A stretch of 24,575 nt of DNA, from positions 1 through 24,575 of IMG/VR virus record IMGVR_UViG_3300010155_000092; one strand, 5' to 3'. Positions within the stretch are counted from its first letter, which is position 1; the number at the start of each line of letters is the position of its first letter. This DNA is from a virus. Shown piece after piece: positions 1-7,857 of this stretch. Below the pieces are notes generated by a model that did not search any database, had not been told where the DNA came from, and saw nothing but the letters and a program-made list of their open reading frames with translations. The position numbers and the translations under genes were made by a program.

Positions 1-588
1 AAGAATAGTGGACATTTCTTCTGAATTACTTCCAGCATCACTTGCATAAAAAGATATAGTACCAGCATCATCACCATCTGAACCAGCACCTCCTGCTCTT
101 GTATTTTGAAGTCTTAATTCAGGAGCAGTAGCATCATTTGCAGTATTAGTAAGATGTAATGTTGTAGATGGAGAAGCTCCAATCCCGACATTGCCCGCTG
201 AAGTGATACGTACTTTTTCAGCTAATGAACCATTCAAACTCGTCTGAAAAGCCATATAAGAATCTTGAGTAGATGACGTAGCAGTAAATGATGCTTCCTT
301 ACCTACAAGTATCTTACCTGAATCAACAGCAGTACCACCAGTATCTTCTAAGTCGAATCTTTGTGAAATAATACCTGTTGTATCAGCGGCATCACTCTGA
401 TTAACTAAAATTAATGAAACAAATTCACCATCTGTGTCTTTAGTGATTTGCAATCCATCAGTTATTATCTCACTATATGCTCCACTACTATCACCACTTA
501 CAGTTAAATCACCTGAAATGGTCAGGTCTCCACCGATTGTACCTCCAGAACTTAGAAATCCAGCTGAACTTAATAATCCATCCAGCAT
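1..588 (-). CDS. Tail fibre-like protein, N-terminal part (cut by window edge)
   Basis: An ATG at 588 opens a frame that runs off the left edge, so only the first 196 codons are present. GGAGG lies six bases upstream, inside the end of the preceding gene. The start contains tandem GGDLTISGDLTVSGD-type strands, followed later by GNVGIGASPSTTLHL. Both are typical of beta-helical phage tail fibres and appendage proteins, where the second motif often precedes a C-terminal domain. The rest is rich in Gly, Ser, Thr and Asp, as expected for an extended beta structure. It is the last gene of the virion cluster seen here, a usual place for receptor-binding fibres. The receptor-binding tip would lie outside the window, so specificity cannot be judged. 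Confidence 0.75.
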   Translation of the reverse strand, partial: MLDGLLSSAGFLSSGGTIGGDLTISGDLTVSGDSSGAYSEIITDGLQITKDTDGEFVSLILVNQSDAADTTGIISQRFDLEDTGGTAVDSGKILVGKEASFTATSSTQDSYMAFQTSLNGSLAEKVRITSAGNVGIGASPSTTLHLTNTANDATAPELRLQNTRAGGAGSDGDDAGTISFYASDAGSNSEEMSTIL

Positions 589-589
589 G

Positions 590-994
590 TTAAACCTCCA
601 CTATCCTGACTGCATGTACAGTCGTTGAAGTAGACAAGAAATTAAATCTGATTATTTTACCGGAGGTACTCCCTGATGATCCAGAAATACTTATTGGGAC
701 TGCAATGCTCGTCAAACTCCCTCCGGGCAATATTAAATCTATATCGGTATCTATATCCAAATCAGAAGTTGCAAAATTAAAATATATATCACCTGCAGCG
801 TATACCAATAATTGAAACGTATCAAAAGATAAATCCATATGTTTGGTATCTGTAACGTCGGCATTGGAAGATGCCCTGACTTGAGCACCAGAACTGCCTC
901 CCAATCCGCCTGATGATGCATCGGCCACCGAAAATCCACCGGCTGCGGTGGTATTCAATGCCTCATGTGTTCTAAACCTTTGTAGGTCTGCCAT
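590..994 (-). CDS. Putative virion structural protein, beta-rich (134 aa)
   Basis: This 134-residue protein has a clear AGGAGA ribosome site just upstream of its ATG. Its stop is separated by one base from the start of the tail fibre gene, so the two are probably translated together. After a flexible Gly/Ser/Ala-rich N-terminus (about residues 15-45) the sequence alternates short hydrophobic strands, for example FQLLVYAAGDIYFNF and KIIRFNFLS, suggesting a beta-sandwich. There are no cysteines, membrane segments or catalytic motifs. Position between connector-like genes and the fibre suggests a tail or fibre-base component. I do not recognise the family; the structural role is inferred from context. 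Confidence 0.7.
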   Translation of the reverse strand: MADLQRFRTHEALNTTAAGGFSVADASSGGLGGSSGAQVRASSNADVTDTKHMDLSFDTFQLLVYAAGDIYFNFATSDLDIDTDIDLILPGGSLTSIAVPISISGSSGSTSGKIIRFNFLSTSTTVHAVRIVEV

Positions 995-1013
995 TCTATT
1001 CTCCTATTGTATT

Positions 1014-1052
1014 TACTCGACCTGTGGGGCGAGAATGCTCCCTATCCGAGTA
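1014..1052 (-). other. Short inverted repeat in an intergenic gap
   Basis: TACTCG (1014-1019) and CGAGTA (1047-1052) form a 6-bp stem around a 27-base loop in the 60-base gap between two structural genes. The gap is longer than most in this block. There is no T-run, so it is a weak candidate for a processing or attenuation site, not a clear terminator. Confidence 0.25.
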
Positions 1053-1054
1053 TA

Positions 1055-1486
1055 TTACATTAAACTAACTGATTTCAGTACTCTACTGCCACCAGTTTTA
1101 TCACGTTTTCTCATTCCATATCGTTTTATGGAATCGTCAAAATTTCTTTGATGCATACCAGACAACTGCATTGCCGAGGCCGTTAAGTTTGGATCGGTTG
1201 ATTGTCCTGCCTTATCCATATACAGACATTTTTTTACGTAGTCTACTATTGCCAAATGCATAGTATTGTCCAAATCCAATTCATCATTAATCGAAAGAAC
1301 ACTATTTGGTTCGGCATAATAATGAAGCAATAGTCCATTGGTTACGGCCTCCGATATGGCCTTCCACTGTTTTCTTTCCGTAGTTCTCGTATTGCCGTCA
1401 CTGTCTACGTTTGTTATAAGACAAAGCTTGTCGCCTTCTATGAACCATCTTGCTCTATCGTCTGGATATTTAATACTGCTGGCCAT
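1055..1486 (-). CDS. Putative virion/neck structural protein (143 aa)
   Basis: The 143-residue product starts at an ATG overlapping the upstream gene's stop as TAATG, a sign of translational coupling. It is mixed alpha/beta, with an early ITNVDSDGNTRTTE turn and a central acidic helical stretch (LSINDELDLDNTMHLAIVDY). The C-terminus is basic (RYGMRKRDKTGG). It has no signal peptide, membrane segment or enzyme motif. Its place after the adaptor-like genes and before the tail fibre suggests a neck or tail-associated virion protein. It resembles proteins seen at this place in marine phages, but I cannot assign a named family. Confidence 0.65.
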   Translation of the reverse strand: MASSIKYPDDRARWFIEGDKLCLITNVDSDGNTRTTERKQWKAISEAVTNGLLLHYYAEPNSVLSINDELDLDNTMHLAIVDYVKKCLYMDKAGQSTDPNLTASAMQLSGMHQRNFDDSIKRYGMRKRDKTGGSRVLKSVSLM

Positions 1487-1845
1487 TATTTATTGTCCGG
1501 TGTTGTGAGTGCAGATTCGCTTGAATCGGCATCCATAAGTAAAATATTTTTATCTATAAGTCTTGGTATTTGAATGTAATCACCATCCGAATCCATCAAA
1601 TCCACTCTAAAAATCTTGTTTGCCTCGAACTTGTTTCCACTAGAATCCTTAGCATCATCTCCTATTTTGTACCACATCTGATCTGCAACGGTACTCATCT
1701 TAGCCTGTACCGGCTTCGTACTGAACATACCAATTTCAACCAATGAATCATTAATTAAATTCAAAACGTAATTCTCGGAAGCTTCAGGAAACACCTGACG
1801 AATCCGACTTACAACCTGCTTTACCGATATTTTATGAGTTGCCAT
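1486..1845 (-). CDS. Putative head-tail connector/adaptor protein (119 aa)
   Basis: This small protein begins with helical sequence (VKQVVSRIRQVFPEASENY, then LNLINDSLVEIGMF). Such a helical start is common in small phage adaptors that plug onto the portal ring. A polar beta-rich part follows (WYKIGDDAKDSSGNKF, then IFRVDLMDSDGDYIQIPRL). It begins three bases after the 590-residue gene ends and overlaps the next start by one base, so it sits in a tightly coupled string. The adaptor role is inferred from size, the N-terminal helices and gene order. A tail completion protein is an alternative. Confidence 0.65.
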   Translation of the reverse strand: MATHKISVKQVVSRIRQVFPEASENYVLNLINDSLVEIGMFSTKPVQAKMSTVADQMWYKIGDDAKDSSGNKFEANKIFRVDLMDSDGDYIQIPRLIDKNILLMDADSSESALTTPDNK

Positions 1846-1848
1846 TTT

Positions 1849-3621
1849 TTATTTCAATACCTGTATACCTTTATCATAGTCTTGTTGTAACTTTGCTTGC
1901 TGTTTTTCATACCATGAATAATGTGCAGTATCTACCGCAAGTCTAGATTGAACTTCATTGCCATATCCTTGTGCAATACCTATTTTAGACTGTACTTCAT
2001 TCCCAAATCCTTGAGCTGTCGATACATAGGCTTGAGCTGTACTTATATGACCTTGAATTGCCTGTGATTTAGCAGAACTAAAACCAGCTCTAGAACTAAC
2101 TTCATTACCATACCCCTGAGCCTGAGAAATGTATGCTTGAGCCTCTGAAATATAAGCATTACCTTGAGATACATATGCTTGAGCTTCTTGAAGATAAGCA
2201 TTACCAGCCGACAATCTTGATTGAGATTCTTCTCTTTTAGCCCTAGCTTGAGATAATCTTTGAGTTACTTCAGCTACATACCCATTTACAATGGCAATTT
2301 TAGATTGTATTTCATTTGAATACCCTTGAGCAGCTGAAATATATCCTTGTGCTACTGCAACTTGAGAACCAACATGACCAGTCCTAGCCGATACTTCACC
2401 GACATATCCCTGAGCTTCACTTAGAGATGCCTGAGCCTCACTAATATATTGAGAACCAGCATTTGCATATCCTTGAGCCGTAGAAAGATATCCTTGAGCA
2501 ATTTCCACATCTTCAGAATCAACCTGAGCATTCGCTAAATCAACTTCAGGATTAACTAAATCAAATTCAGCATTAGCTAAAGCAACTGCAGTATTTACTC
2601 TACCAAGAGCTGTAGTAATAGCAGCTACTGCTGTATCTATACTAGAATCAACAAGAGTTGCAGCTTCTGCTAATTCACTAACAGCACTATCAACTTGCGT
2701 ATTAATCAAATCACATACTGTCTGAGTTTCATCCAATTCCGTAATAAATTTAGCCAAAGACGTATTAACAGCCCCTTCCGTATCAGTCTCACCTAAATCT
2801 AACAATGCGGTAGATTTATCAAGTTCTGTACTTCCTTCAACAATTACATTGTCAACCTTATCAAACTCTGTACTTGCTTCTACAATAACATCATCTACTT
2901 TATCTAATTCTGTATTTATTGCAGTTAAAGCCGTTGCGAAATCACTACTATTGTCTGTTTGTGTTGCAAGTTCAGCCGCTTCTGCTTTTGCAAGTACGAC
3001 TTCAGCCTTTGCAAGAACCAAATCAGCATCTATTTTATCACATACTGCCTGAGTTTCGTCAAGTTCCGTATTCATGGCAGTCAATGCCGTGGTAATGTCG
3101 GAATTAGATGATTTATTTCCCAATACGTTCTGTAACGATTTGATGGCTGCATATAGAACAACAAGATATTCGGCCTCATCAGGGAATACCGCTATCGCAG
3201 AATCTCCATAAGCCGGAGTTGGATATGCAACTTCAGAATAAGAACCAGTACTACCACTAGGCAAAACGGTTAAAGTATTATTATCTACGTAATAAATTGG
3301 GTCTGAAATAGTTGCATACATCATTTCGTCAGGGTCTTTAACCCTTCCTTTCAGATTAGCCGGAATTCTACGACATGGATGATCTATATCTCCATCGTTT
3401 CTAAAAACGTTCAATATTTTGCCGGTATTCAACGTACTTGCAGTCCCAGCAGTAACCGACACTGAAGCAGCACACAGTGGTAAAAGATTTTTTGGCAACT
3501 GATTAATTACTTCCTTAGCCCCATCCGTTAAAAACTGAGTAAGTTCCGTTTGAGTCGGAGCACTACTGCCGTCTATCGCCAAGCTCGTCAATCCTTCCAC
3601 TTGTGCTTCAAAAGTAGCCAT
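1849..3621 (-). CDS. Adaptor-like structural protein with long AQGY-repeat tail (590 aa)
   Basis: Residues 1-170 look like a phage head-tail adaptor: a helical start with a run of acidic and hydrophobic residues, then a beta part (SDPIYYVDNNTLTVLPSG) and a second helix (EAEYLVVLYAAIKSLQNVLGN). Residues 185-370 are made of Asp/Glu/Ala-rich segments with recurring TELDETQ and ELDKV words. Residues 374-565 hold AQGY seven times, AQAY three times and AQGF once, spaced by Ser/Gly/Glu-rich linkers such as GNEVQSR. The last 25 residues are charged and helical. The tail is probably a long helical or fibrous rod. Its start overlaps the upstream stop (TAATG) behind a GGGGAG site. Adaptor-like heads fused to such tails occur in marine phages; whether the rod is a neck fibre, a whisker or a tail component is unknown. 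Confidence 0.75.
   Translation of the reverse strand: MATFEAQVEGLTSLAIDGSSAPTQTELTQFLTDGAKEVINQLPKNLLPLCAASVSVTAGTASTLNTGKILNVFRNDGDIDHPCRRIPANLKGRVKDPDEMMYATISDPIYYVDNNTLTVLPSGSTGSYSEVAYPTPAYGDSAIAVFPDEAEYLVVLYAAIKSLQNVLGNKSSNSDITTALTAMNTELDETQAVCDKIDADLVLAKAEVVLAKAEAAELATQTDNSSDFATALTAINTELDKVDDVIVEASTEFDKVDNVIVEGSTELDKSTALLDLGETDTEGAVNTSLAKFITELDETQTVCDLINTQVDSAVSELAEAATLVDSSIDTAVAAITTALGRVNTAVALANAEFDLVNPEVDLANAQVDSEDVEIAQGYLSTAQGYANAGSQYISEAQASLSEAQGYVGEVSARTGHVGSQVAVAQGYISAAQGYSNEIQSKIAIVNGYVAEVTQRLSQARAKREESQSRLSAGNAYLQEAQAYVSQGNAYISEAQAYISQAQGYGNEVSSRAGFSSAKSQAIQGHISTAQAYVSTAQGFGNEVQSKIGIAQGYGNEVQSRLAVDTAHYSWYEKQQAKLQQDYDKGIQVLK
1927..2502 (-). repeat. Coding repeat region for AQGY/AQAY units
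   Basis: This stretch encodes residues 374-565 of the 590-residue structural protein. The units AQGY, AQAY and AQGF recur at irregular intervals, with partner words GNEVQSR, GNEVSSR and SNEIQSK. The repeats are degenerate in DNA, so they are old or under selection at the protein level, not a fresh slippage expansion. Confidence 0.8.
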
Positions 3622-4097
3622 TATGCACTCCCCACAAATACTTCTACGTTACATGACGACGTATCGGCAGTTGCCGTAATATCGACCAGATCGGCAAGAG
3701 TTTTTGTTGTTATTGCTCCATCTTTGGCATCCATAGTATCAACCACTCCACCACTGTTGTCGCAAGGATAGAAAAAAGAATGTCCATAATCGACAACTAA
3801 CTGAAACTCGTCAGTTGACTCATTTCTACACGTTAAACTAATATGATTGGTATCGTCCAAATTAGTAATCCTAATATATCTTACTTCATCTTCATCGAAT
3901 ACACCGGCCAAATAACTTTTTGACAAATCCGTTGAGTTTGCAGTTGCAAATCCAATCAATCCAGTTTCGGTTGTAGTAACGGTCACACATCTTTTTACTA
4001 TCTCATTTATACCGCTGATTTCCAAAATATTCTCAGAACCATAATCTTGATTCTCAATAATAAGTTGTTCACTTAATTTTACTTTTAAAATTGCCAT
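3621..4097 (-). CDS. Putative structural protein, paralogue B of a tandem pair (158 aa)
   Basis: This protein is roughly half identical by eye to the gene just upstream. The longest shared words are YIRITNLDDTNHI near the middle and DLVDITATADT near the C-terminus, followed by CNVEVFV in both. The sequence is strand-rich with no catalytic motif, which fits a decoration, neck or fibre-type virion protein. This copy has extra cysteines (for example in VKRCVTV, LTCRNES and FYPCDNS) that the other lacks. Its start overlaps the first copy's stop as TGATG. The function is not recognised. Confidence 0.7.
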   Translation of the reverse strand: MAILKVKLSEQLIIENQDYGSENILEISGINEIVKRCVTVTTTETGLIGFATANSTDLSKSYLAGVFDEDEVRYIRITNLDDTNHISLTCRNESTDEFQLVVDYGHSFFYPCDNSGGVVDTMDAKDGAITTKTLADLVDITATADTSSCNVEVFVGSA

Positions 4098-4576
4098 CAG
4101 GTACTCGCCACAAACACTTCAACGTTACATGAATCAGTATCGGCAGTCGCCGTAATATCAACTAAATCACCTAAACTTGACAACGACAAAGCTTGATCAT
4201 CCGCTCTCATACTATTTACCACTCCAGTACTGTTATCACCGGGATATATGAATGAATGACCTGCATCGACTTTAATGACAAATTCAACACCATTTTCATC
4301 CTTAAAAGTTAAAATAATATGATTGGTATCATCCAAATTAGTAATCCTAATATAGAAAACTTCATCCTCGTCAAATAAACCTGCTACGTGGCTTTTACCT
4401 AAATTATCTGAATTTGCCTCATCAAATCCTACAAGGCCAGTCTCGGTAGTCGATACCGAAACAATTCTTTTAATGGCTTCATTTATACCTGATTTCGTAT
4501 AAGTTCGTTTTGAACTGTAACTGGTATTGTTCAATACAATATTTTCATGTATCCTGACTTTAAGATTACCGGCCAT
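4097..4576 (-). CDS. Putative structural protein, paralogue A of a tandem pair (159 aa)
   Basis: This is the first of two adjacent paralogues. It shares INEAIKR/INEIVKR, STTETGL/TTTETGL, GLFDEDEV/GVFDEDEV, YIRITNLDDTNHI and DLVDITATADT with its neighbour at matching positions. The start overlaps the stop of the 38-residue basic peptide gene (TAATG). Alternating beta-strand patterns and the lack of enzyme motifs suggest a virion surface or neck protein. The equal lengths and uninterrupted alignment point to a simple tandem gene duplication followed by divergence. Which virion part it forms cannot be told from sequence alone. Confidence 0.7.
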   Translation of the reverse strand: MAGNLKVRIHENIVLNNTSYSSKRTYTKSGINEAIKRIVSVSTTETGLVGFDEANSDNLGKSHVAGLFDEDEVFYIRITNLDDTNHIILTFKDENGVEFVIKVDAGHSFIYPGDNSTGVVNSMRADDQALSLSSLGDLVDITATADTDSCNVEVFVAST

Positions 4577-4692
4577 TATTTCTTCTTAGCTCGTCTTTTT
4601 CTTGCTTTCTTAGCTCGTCTTTTTCTTGCTTTCTTAGCTGCCGCTTTTCCCTTTGGATCATAGGTATAATGTTTCTTACCAACTTTTGGCAT
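4576..4692 (-). CDS. Small, highly basic phage protein (38 aa)
   Basis: The frame begins at an ATG at 4692, preceded by AGGAGA at good spacing, and ends at a TAA that overlaps the next start. It begins MPKVGKKHYTYDPKGKAAAK, a pattern seen in tiny basic proteins next to structural genes of many marine phages. The second half is an 8-residue unit, KKARKRRA, repeated twice in full. More than half of the residues are Lys or Arg. It may bind DNA or the negatively charged capsid interior, but that is inference. It is easily missed because of its length and its 17-base overlap with the upstream zinc-ribbon gene. Confidence 0.7.
   Translation of the reverse strand: MPKVGKKHYTYDPKGKAAAKKARKRRAKKARKRRAKKK
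4591..4638 (-). repeat. Perfect 24-bp tandem repeat, two copies
   Basis: Two identical 24-bp units (4615-4638 and 4591-4614) encode the repeated KKARKRRA block of the 38-residue basic protein, and a partial third unit follows. Perfect identity at the DNA level suggests a recent in-frame slippage or duplication. Confidence 0.9.
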
Positions 4693-4885
4693 GATTTCTC
4701 CTATTCATTTTTTTGATATCTTCTTCTACTGTTGTAGCAGTTAGTTCAATATCGGTTCTTTTTCCCAAATCACTCATCATATACAAATTTGTGGTAAACT
4801 TGGATTCGGAAGTTTTACGACCACATTTTTTGCAGTAAAACCAACTCTCCGGATTGGGATTGGAACAATGTATGCAATTAGCCAT
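4676..4885 (-). CDS. Small zinc-ribbon protein (69 aa)
   Basis: Two CxxC pairs lie in the first third (C4/C7 and C18/C21), a short zinc-ribbon like those in rubredoxin-type and RNA-polymerase-type knuckles. The rest is a polar, partly helical tail with no recognised domain. The start overlaps the stop of the preceding gene (TAATG) without a clear ribosome site, so it is probably translated by coupling. Its end overlaps the basic peptide gene by 17 bases. A zinc-ribbon protein among virion genes could bind nucleic acid or a structural partner; no specific role can be supported. Confidence 0.65.
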   Translation of the reverse strand: MANCIHCSNPNPESWFYCKKCGRKTSESKFTTNLYMMSDLGKRTDIELTATTVEEDIKKMNRRNHAKSW

Positions 4886-5166
4886 TATGAATAATAGGCT
4901 ATGACGGCACCACTATCCAGTTCTATTGAATCAAACAATCCATATATTGTAGTTCCAACTGGAATCGCAAACGTTGCCGGTACGGTTCCTGATAGATTTG
5001 TAGTGCATTCCGACGTATCCACTACAGCTGCAGCCAAAGCCGTAACCGCAACAAATGGGCCGGTTATTTCATCAGTACCGTCTATTATAACGGCACCATT
5101 TTGACCTAATTGTGCATTTTGAGCTTCCGCTACCGTAAAATTACTTAAAGATTTTTTAAATGCCAT
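4885..5166 (-). CDS. Small putative virion protein (93 aa)
   Basis: The 93-residue product starts behind a strong AGGAGGAG site. It opens with a short polar helix (FKKSLSNFTVAEAQNAQLG), then becomes a beta-rich domain (GAVIIDGTDEITGPFVAVTAL ending with FDSIELDSGAVIAYYS). This composition is typical of small capsid-decoration or tail proteins that lie just after the major capsid gene in marine phages. It has one cysteine, no membrane segment and no catalytic motif. A decoration role is plausible from gene order but unproven. Confidence 0.65.
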   Translation of the reverse strand: MAFKKSLSNFTVAEAQNAQLGQNGAVIIDGTDEITGPFVAVTALAAAVVDTSECTTNLSGTVPATFAIPVGTTIYGLFDSIELDSGAVIAYYS

Positions 5167-5238
5167 ATTCTCCTCCTGCCCTAAGGACTGACCGTCCGTG
5201 AACGAGCTTGTTGATTGTCAAAAAATTCTTTGGATTTT

Positions 5239-5266
5239 GGGGGCCGCCCTTTATACGACAGCCCCC
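5239..5266 (-). terminator. Candidate stem-loop terminator after the capsid genes
   Basis: On the minus strand GGGGGC (5266-5261) pairs perfectly with GCCCCC (5244-5239), with a 16-base loop that can pair a little further. A weak T-run follows about 12 bases later. It lies in the 132-base gap after the decoration-type gene. It may give partial termination that lowers transcription of the minor structural genes below that of the capsid gene. The distant T-run makes full termination doubtful. Confidence 0.45.
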
Positions 5267-5298
5267 ACAGTTCCCACTGCTAACTTTATTTGTTAAGT

Positions 5299-5733
5299 TT
5301 ACGATGTAGTGATTGCGTCATCAATACTAGAAAGTGCGCTTCCAACGTATTCTCCATCAGTCCACAATAACTCAAGGTAATCACCTTTTTGAGCAGAAGT
5401 TCCAACAATTACATTGGAAATTTGTGTACCTGCTGTTGAATTAGAAGCATTGCCACCAGCGTCTTTCATTACAAAACTAACGATTGCGCTTCCAGCCGCT
5501 ATAGTAATAGCAGCAGTTGGAGTTTCTTCTTTTACGATGAATCTATAATGAACACCTTCTTCACCGCTAGTAGCAGTTGGAAGTGTTATTGTGTAAGCAC
5601 CACCGGCAGAAGAAAGAGTAAATACTTTTCCACTATCATCATTAGTTAGTGTACGAGCTACTTTTATTTCTTCAACTTTCTTTTTAAATCCGGCTGTTTG
5701 ACCGCTATTTTGATTTAGATAATCACTTCTCAT
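5299..5733 (-). CDS. Putative head decoration/fibre-like protein (144 aa)
   Basis: The gene directly follows the major capsid gene. Residues from about 20 onward read as a beta-sandwich (KVARTLTNDDSGKVFTLS, then AYTITLPTA and HYRFIVKE, ending YLELLWTDGEYVGSA). This pattern is common in small capsid-associated proteins of marine phages. I chose ATG at 5733 because GGAGG (5747-5743) is nine bases upstream and the ATG follows the capsid stop by one base. The GTG at 5742 in the same frame touches the GGAGG and would leave no spacing. A decoration or head-fibre role is inferred from position and fold impression. Confidence 0.7.
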   Translation of the reverse strand: MRSDYLNQNSGQTAGFKKKVEEIKVARTLTNDDSGKVFTLSSAGGAYTITLPTATSGEEGVHYRFIVKEETPTAAITIAAGSAIVSFVMKDAGGNASNSTAGTQISNVIVGTSAQKGDYLELLWTDGEYVGSALSSIDDAITTS

Positions 5734-5734
5734 C

Positions 5735-7087
5735 TTAGACACCCTCCAAATTAATCAAGGCATGAGTTTCAGGAAGACCAACTTCAAGACCTGCTTCCGT
5801 GAGGATCATGTCTTTCCGCAAATCTTCATCTGCTGCCTGAACGTTAGTTTGGATTGAAGTATCTCGGTTAATACCATTACCAACCAAAGGCCGGTAGGAT
5901 ACGTGATCTAGATCGACCATACACAGGAAACCTGCTGCCATACCCCTGAAAAGAGGTTCTTTGACAAGCGAAACTTCACCATGAACGGTTTCTATCCGAG
6001 TTATACGATGTCCGAATGAACCCTTACTTCTTTCAAAGTTATACAATGACGTTCCATCACTTGCTGCAGCCATGGAAGCATCAACAAAACCACCCAGTTT
6101 GTTAAAGTGTGAAATGACCGGAAGACTGGCCAAGGCCAGTTTTGCCGAACTTCCACCCCTTGCCGGGTCGAATATAACTTCGAAATCAGAAAGAAGGTCA
6201 TCATAAGTCCATTGAGCTGCCGTATTGGATTTTAGGTAAGCCTTATCTTCCGTATAGGACATTTGACTACCATCCAACACTGCCTGAGACTGTGAATTTG
6301 CAATAATATGCCCTGCAATACCGTCAGTATAGTTAATACTGTTCTGACTGCCGCGCATACCAAAAAGCATAGCCCGCTCAATATCGATCTTATGTTCCCT
6401 AAGTTTTAAGTTCCAGATACGTTGCCACTCATCGGCATATCCACGATAAACAGTTGCCCTAGCCGTATTCGACATTTCAGCAGCCGTTTTGAATATCTGA
6501 CAATATCCATAATCGTGATCAAGCTTTTGAGACCAAACGTCTGGAGCTCCAGAACCTTCTTCAAATGCAGTTCCGATAACAGTGCACTTCGTATTGTCGT
6601 CTACAGCCGTTGTAGAAGCATTGGCTGCAGCAATAGTAGTTGCTGATACTGTCGTTACGGTAGAAGACGTCTGAACAACACTATCCAACCGAACAGTACA
6701 CCATTCAGGCTGAGACGTTGAATCGTCGTCTTCTCCAATAGAAACTACCATACCGGGGATAAGCCATGCGACGTTAGCCCCTCCTGTCGTATCAAACGTT
6801 ATCGACGTTGAACTACCGGCTGCAGCAACCGTAACGGCTGCCTGAGCCAAGAAAGCCCTATCGGTAATTGATACTTTAGTTCTATCTTCTAAAAATCGAA
6901 ACTGAGAATCTGAAGTGGGAACTTTTGCCACTCTCGACAGATATACGAAAAATGGAGACTCTTCCGGGGATAATTCTGAAACTCTATCACTGAAGTCGAA
7001 TAATCGTCTTGTGTGAAAATCAGTTGCAGAGGTACCCGGAGTTCTTGATCCACCAGCCGATAAACTGCCAGCACTATATGTTGCCAT
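5735..7087 (-). CDS. Major capsid protein, SU10/DUF5309-like
   Basis: The 450-residue product sits between scaffold and decoration genes, the usual capsid position. The N-terminus (LFDFSDRVSELSPEESPFF, then VYLSRVAKVPTSDSQFRFLED) matches the pattern of SU10-type capsid proteins with an HK97-like fold, in which a segment near LSPEESPF precedes the E-loop region. The C-terminal half carries helical and strand elements expected of the A-domain (WTYDDLLSDFEVIFDPARGG, LASLPVISHFNKL). A ribosome site (AAGGAG) precedes the ATG. No frameshift or truncation is visible. I am confident of the role and less sure of the exact family. Confidence 0.88.
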   Translation of the reverse strand: MATYSAGSLSAGGSRTPGTSATDFHTRRLFDFSDRVSELSPEESPFFVYLSRVAKVPTSDSQFRFLEDRTKVSITDRAFLAQAAVTVAAAGSSTSITFDTTGGANVAWLIPGMVVSIGEDDDSTSQPEWCTVRLDSVVQTSSTVTTVSATTIAAANASTTAVDDNTKCTVIGTAFEEGSGAPDVWSQKLDHDYGYCQIFKTAAEMSNTARATVYRGYADEWQRIWNLKLREHKIDIERAMLFGMRGSQNSINYTDGIAGHIIANSQSQAVLDGSQMSYTEDKAYLKSNTAAQWTYDDLLSDFEVIFDPARGGSSAKLALASLPVISHFNKLGGFVDASMAAASDGTSLYNFERSKGSFGHRITRIETVHGEVSLVKEPLFRGMAAGFLCMVDLDHVSYRPLVGNGINRDTSIQTNVQAADEDLRKDMILTEAGLEVGLPETHALINLEGV

Positions 7088-7104
7088 ATTCAGTACTCCT
7101 TAGT

Positions 7105-7836
7105 TTATTTGTGTAAAACATTACTCCTGCTTCCCGCACTCATGATGGCGTCCCACATCTGGTCTTTTTCAGACTTTGGTTGATCGGCCTCTTGGCCTTG
7201 TAGGACTCCTGCAGTACGGGGAGCCTCTCGTGCGGCTTTTACCGCATTAAATGAATCTGGAACAGGTTCATTGGATGGCATGGAACCCGATTTATTCCTT
7301 GAATTAAAAACGTTCACCAAAGTATCCAAGTTTAAACTGCTGCTTGGATCGGTTGACCATTCCATAAATTCACGAATATCCGATTCCGGCATCTTATAAA
7401 CGCTCTTCAGATCATTTACCGTATTATTTATCATCATGTCTTCCTGCATTTTTGCATTCTGTGCACCAATTGCCTGATTCACCACTTTACTTTCCTGCTG
7501 TTGCCGGAACTTAAAGCTCGGTGAATCCGGTTTATAATACGCATCCCAAGGATTAAATTCATCCTCGGGTAATGAAGGTTGATTATTGACACTGGCTTGT
7601 CTCTGATTTTTAGTGACTTCACCCACCAAATAGTTCATGTCTTGTTTCATCTTGTTGTTTTCAGATTTCTGTTTATCATACATAGACTGAAACTTCTTAG
7701 TTTCATTTTCCCAATCCACGTGATGAGTTTCACTTCTGTTTACTCCCCTATCAGCTACAGGCACATCTCCGTATACCTGCTCTTCATTAAAACCAGTATC
7801 TTCCAATACCTGACCTTCTACATTGACTTCACTCAT
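7105..7836 (-). CDS. Putative capsid scaffold protein
   Basis: This 243-residue, highly charged protein lies between portal and capsid genes, where scaffolds are usually found. Residues 42-80 form a Lys/Glu/Gln-rich coiled-coil stretch (KKFQSMYDKQKSENNKMKQD). The middle is Asn/Gln/Pro-rich and looks disordered. Residues near 110-165 are helical (FRQQQESKVVNQAIGAQN), and the tail ends with a helix (KDQMWDAIMSAG) that could contact the capsid protein. There are no cysteines or protease motifs. Low complexity plus gene order support scaffold; homology cannot be judged, as scaffolds diverge quickly. Confidence 0.75.
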   Translation of the reverse strand: MSEVNVEGQVLEDTGFNEEQVYGDVPVADRGVNRSETHHVDWENETKKFQSMYDKQKSENNKMKQDMNYLVGEVTKNQRQASVNNQPSLPEDEFNPWDAYYKPDSPSFKFRQQQESKVVNQAIGAQNAKMQEDMMINNTVNDLKSVYKMPESDIREFMEWSTDPSSSLNLDTLVNVFNSRNKSGSMPSNEPVPDSFNAVKAAREAPRTAGVLQGQEADQPKSEKDQMWDAIMSAGSRSNVLHK

Positions 7837-7857
7837 GATTTTCTCCCTGCAATGTCC

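Noticed and set aside
5734-5742. GTG start for the decoration-type gene
   Set aside because: The GGAGG touches the GTG directly; ATG 5733 has nine-base spacing and sits right after the capsid stop.
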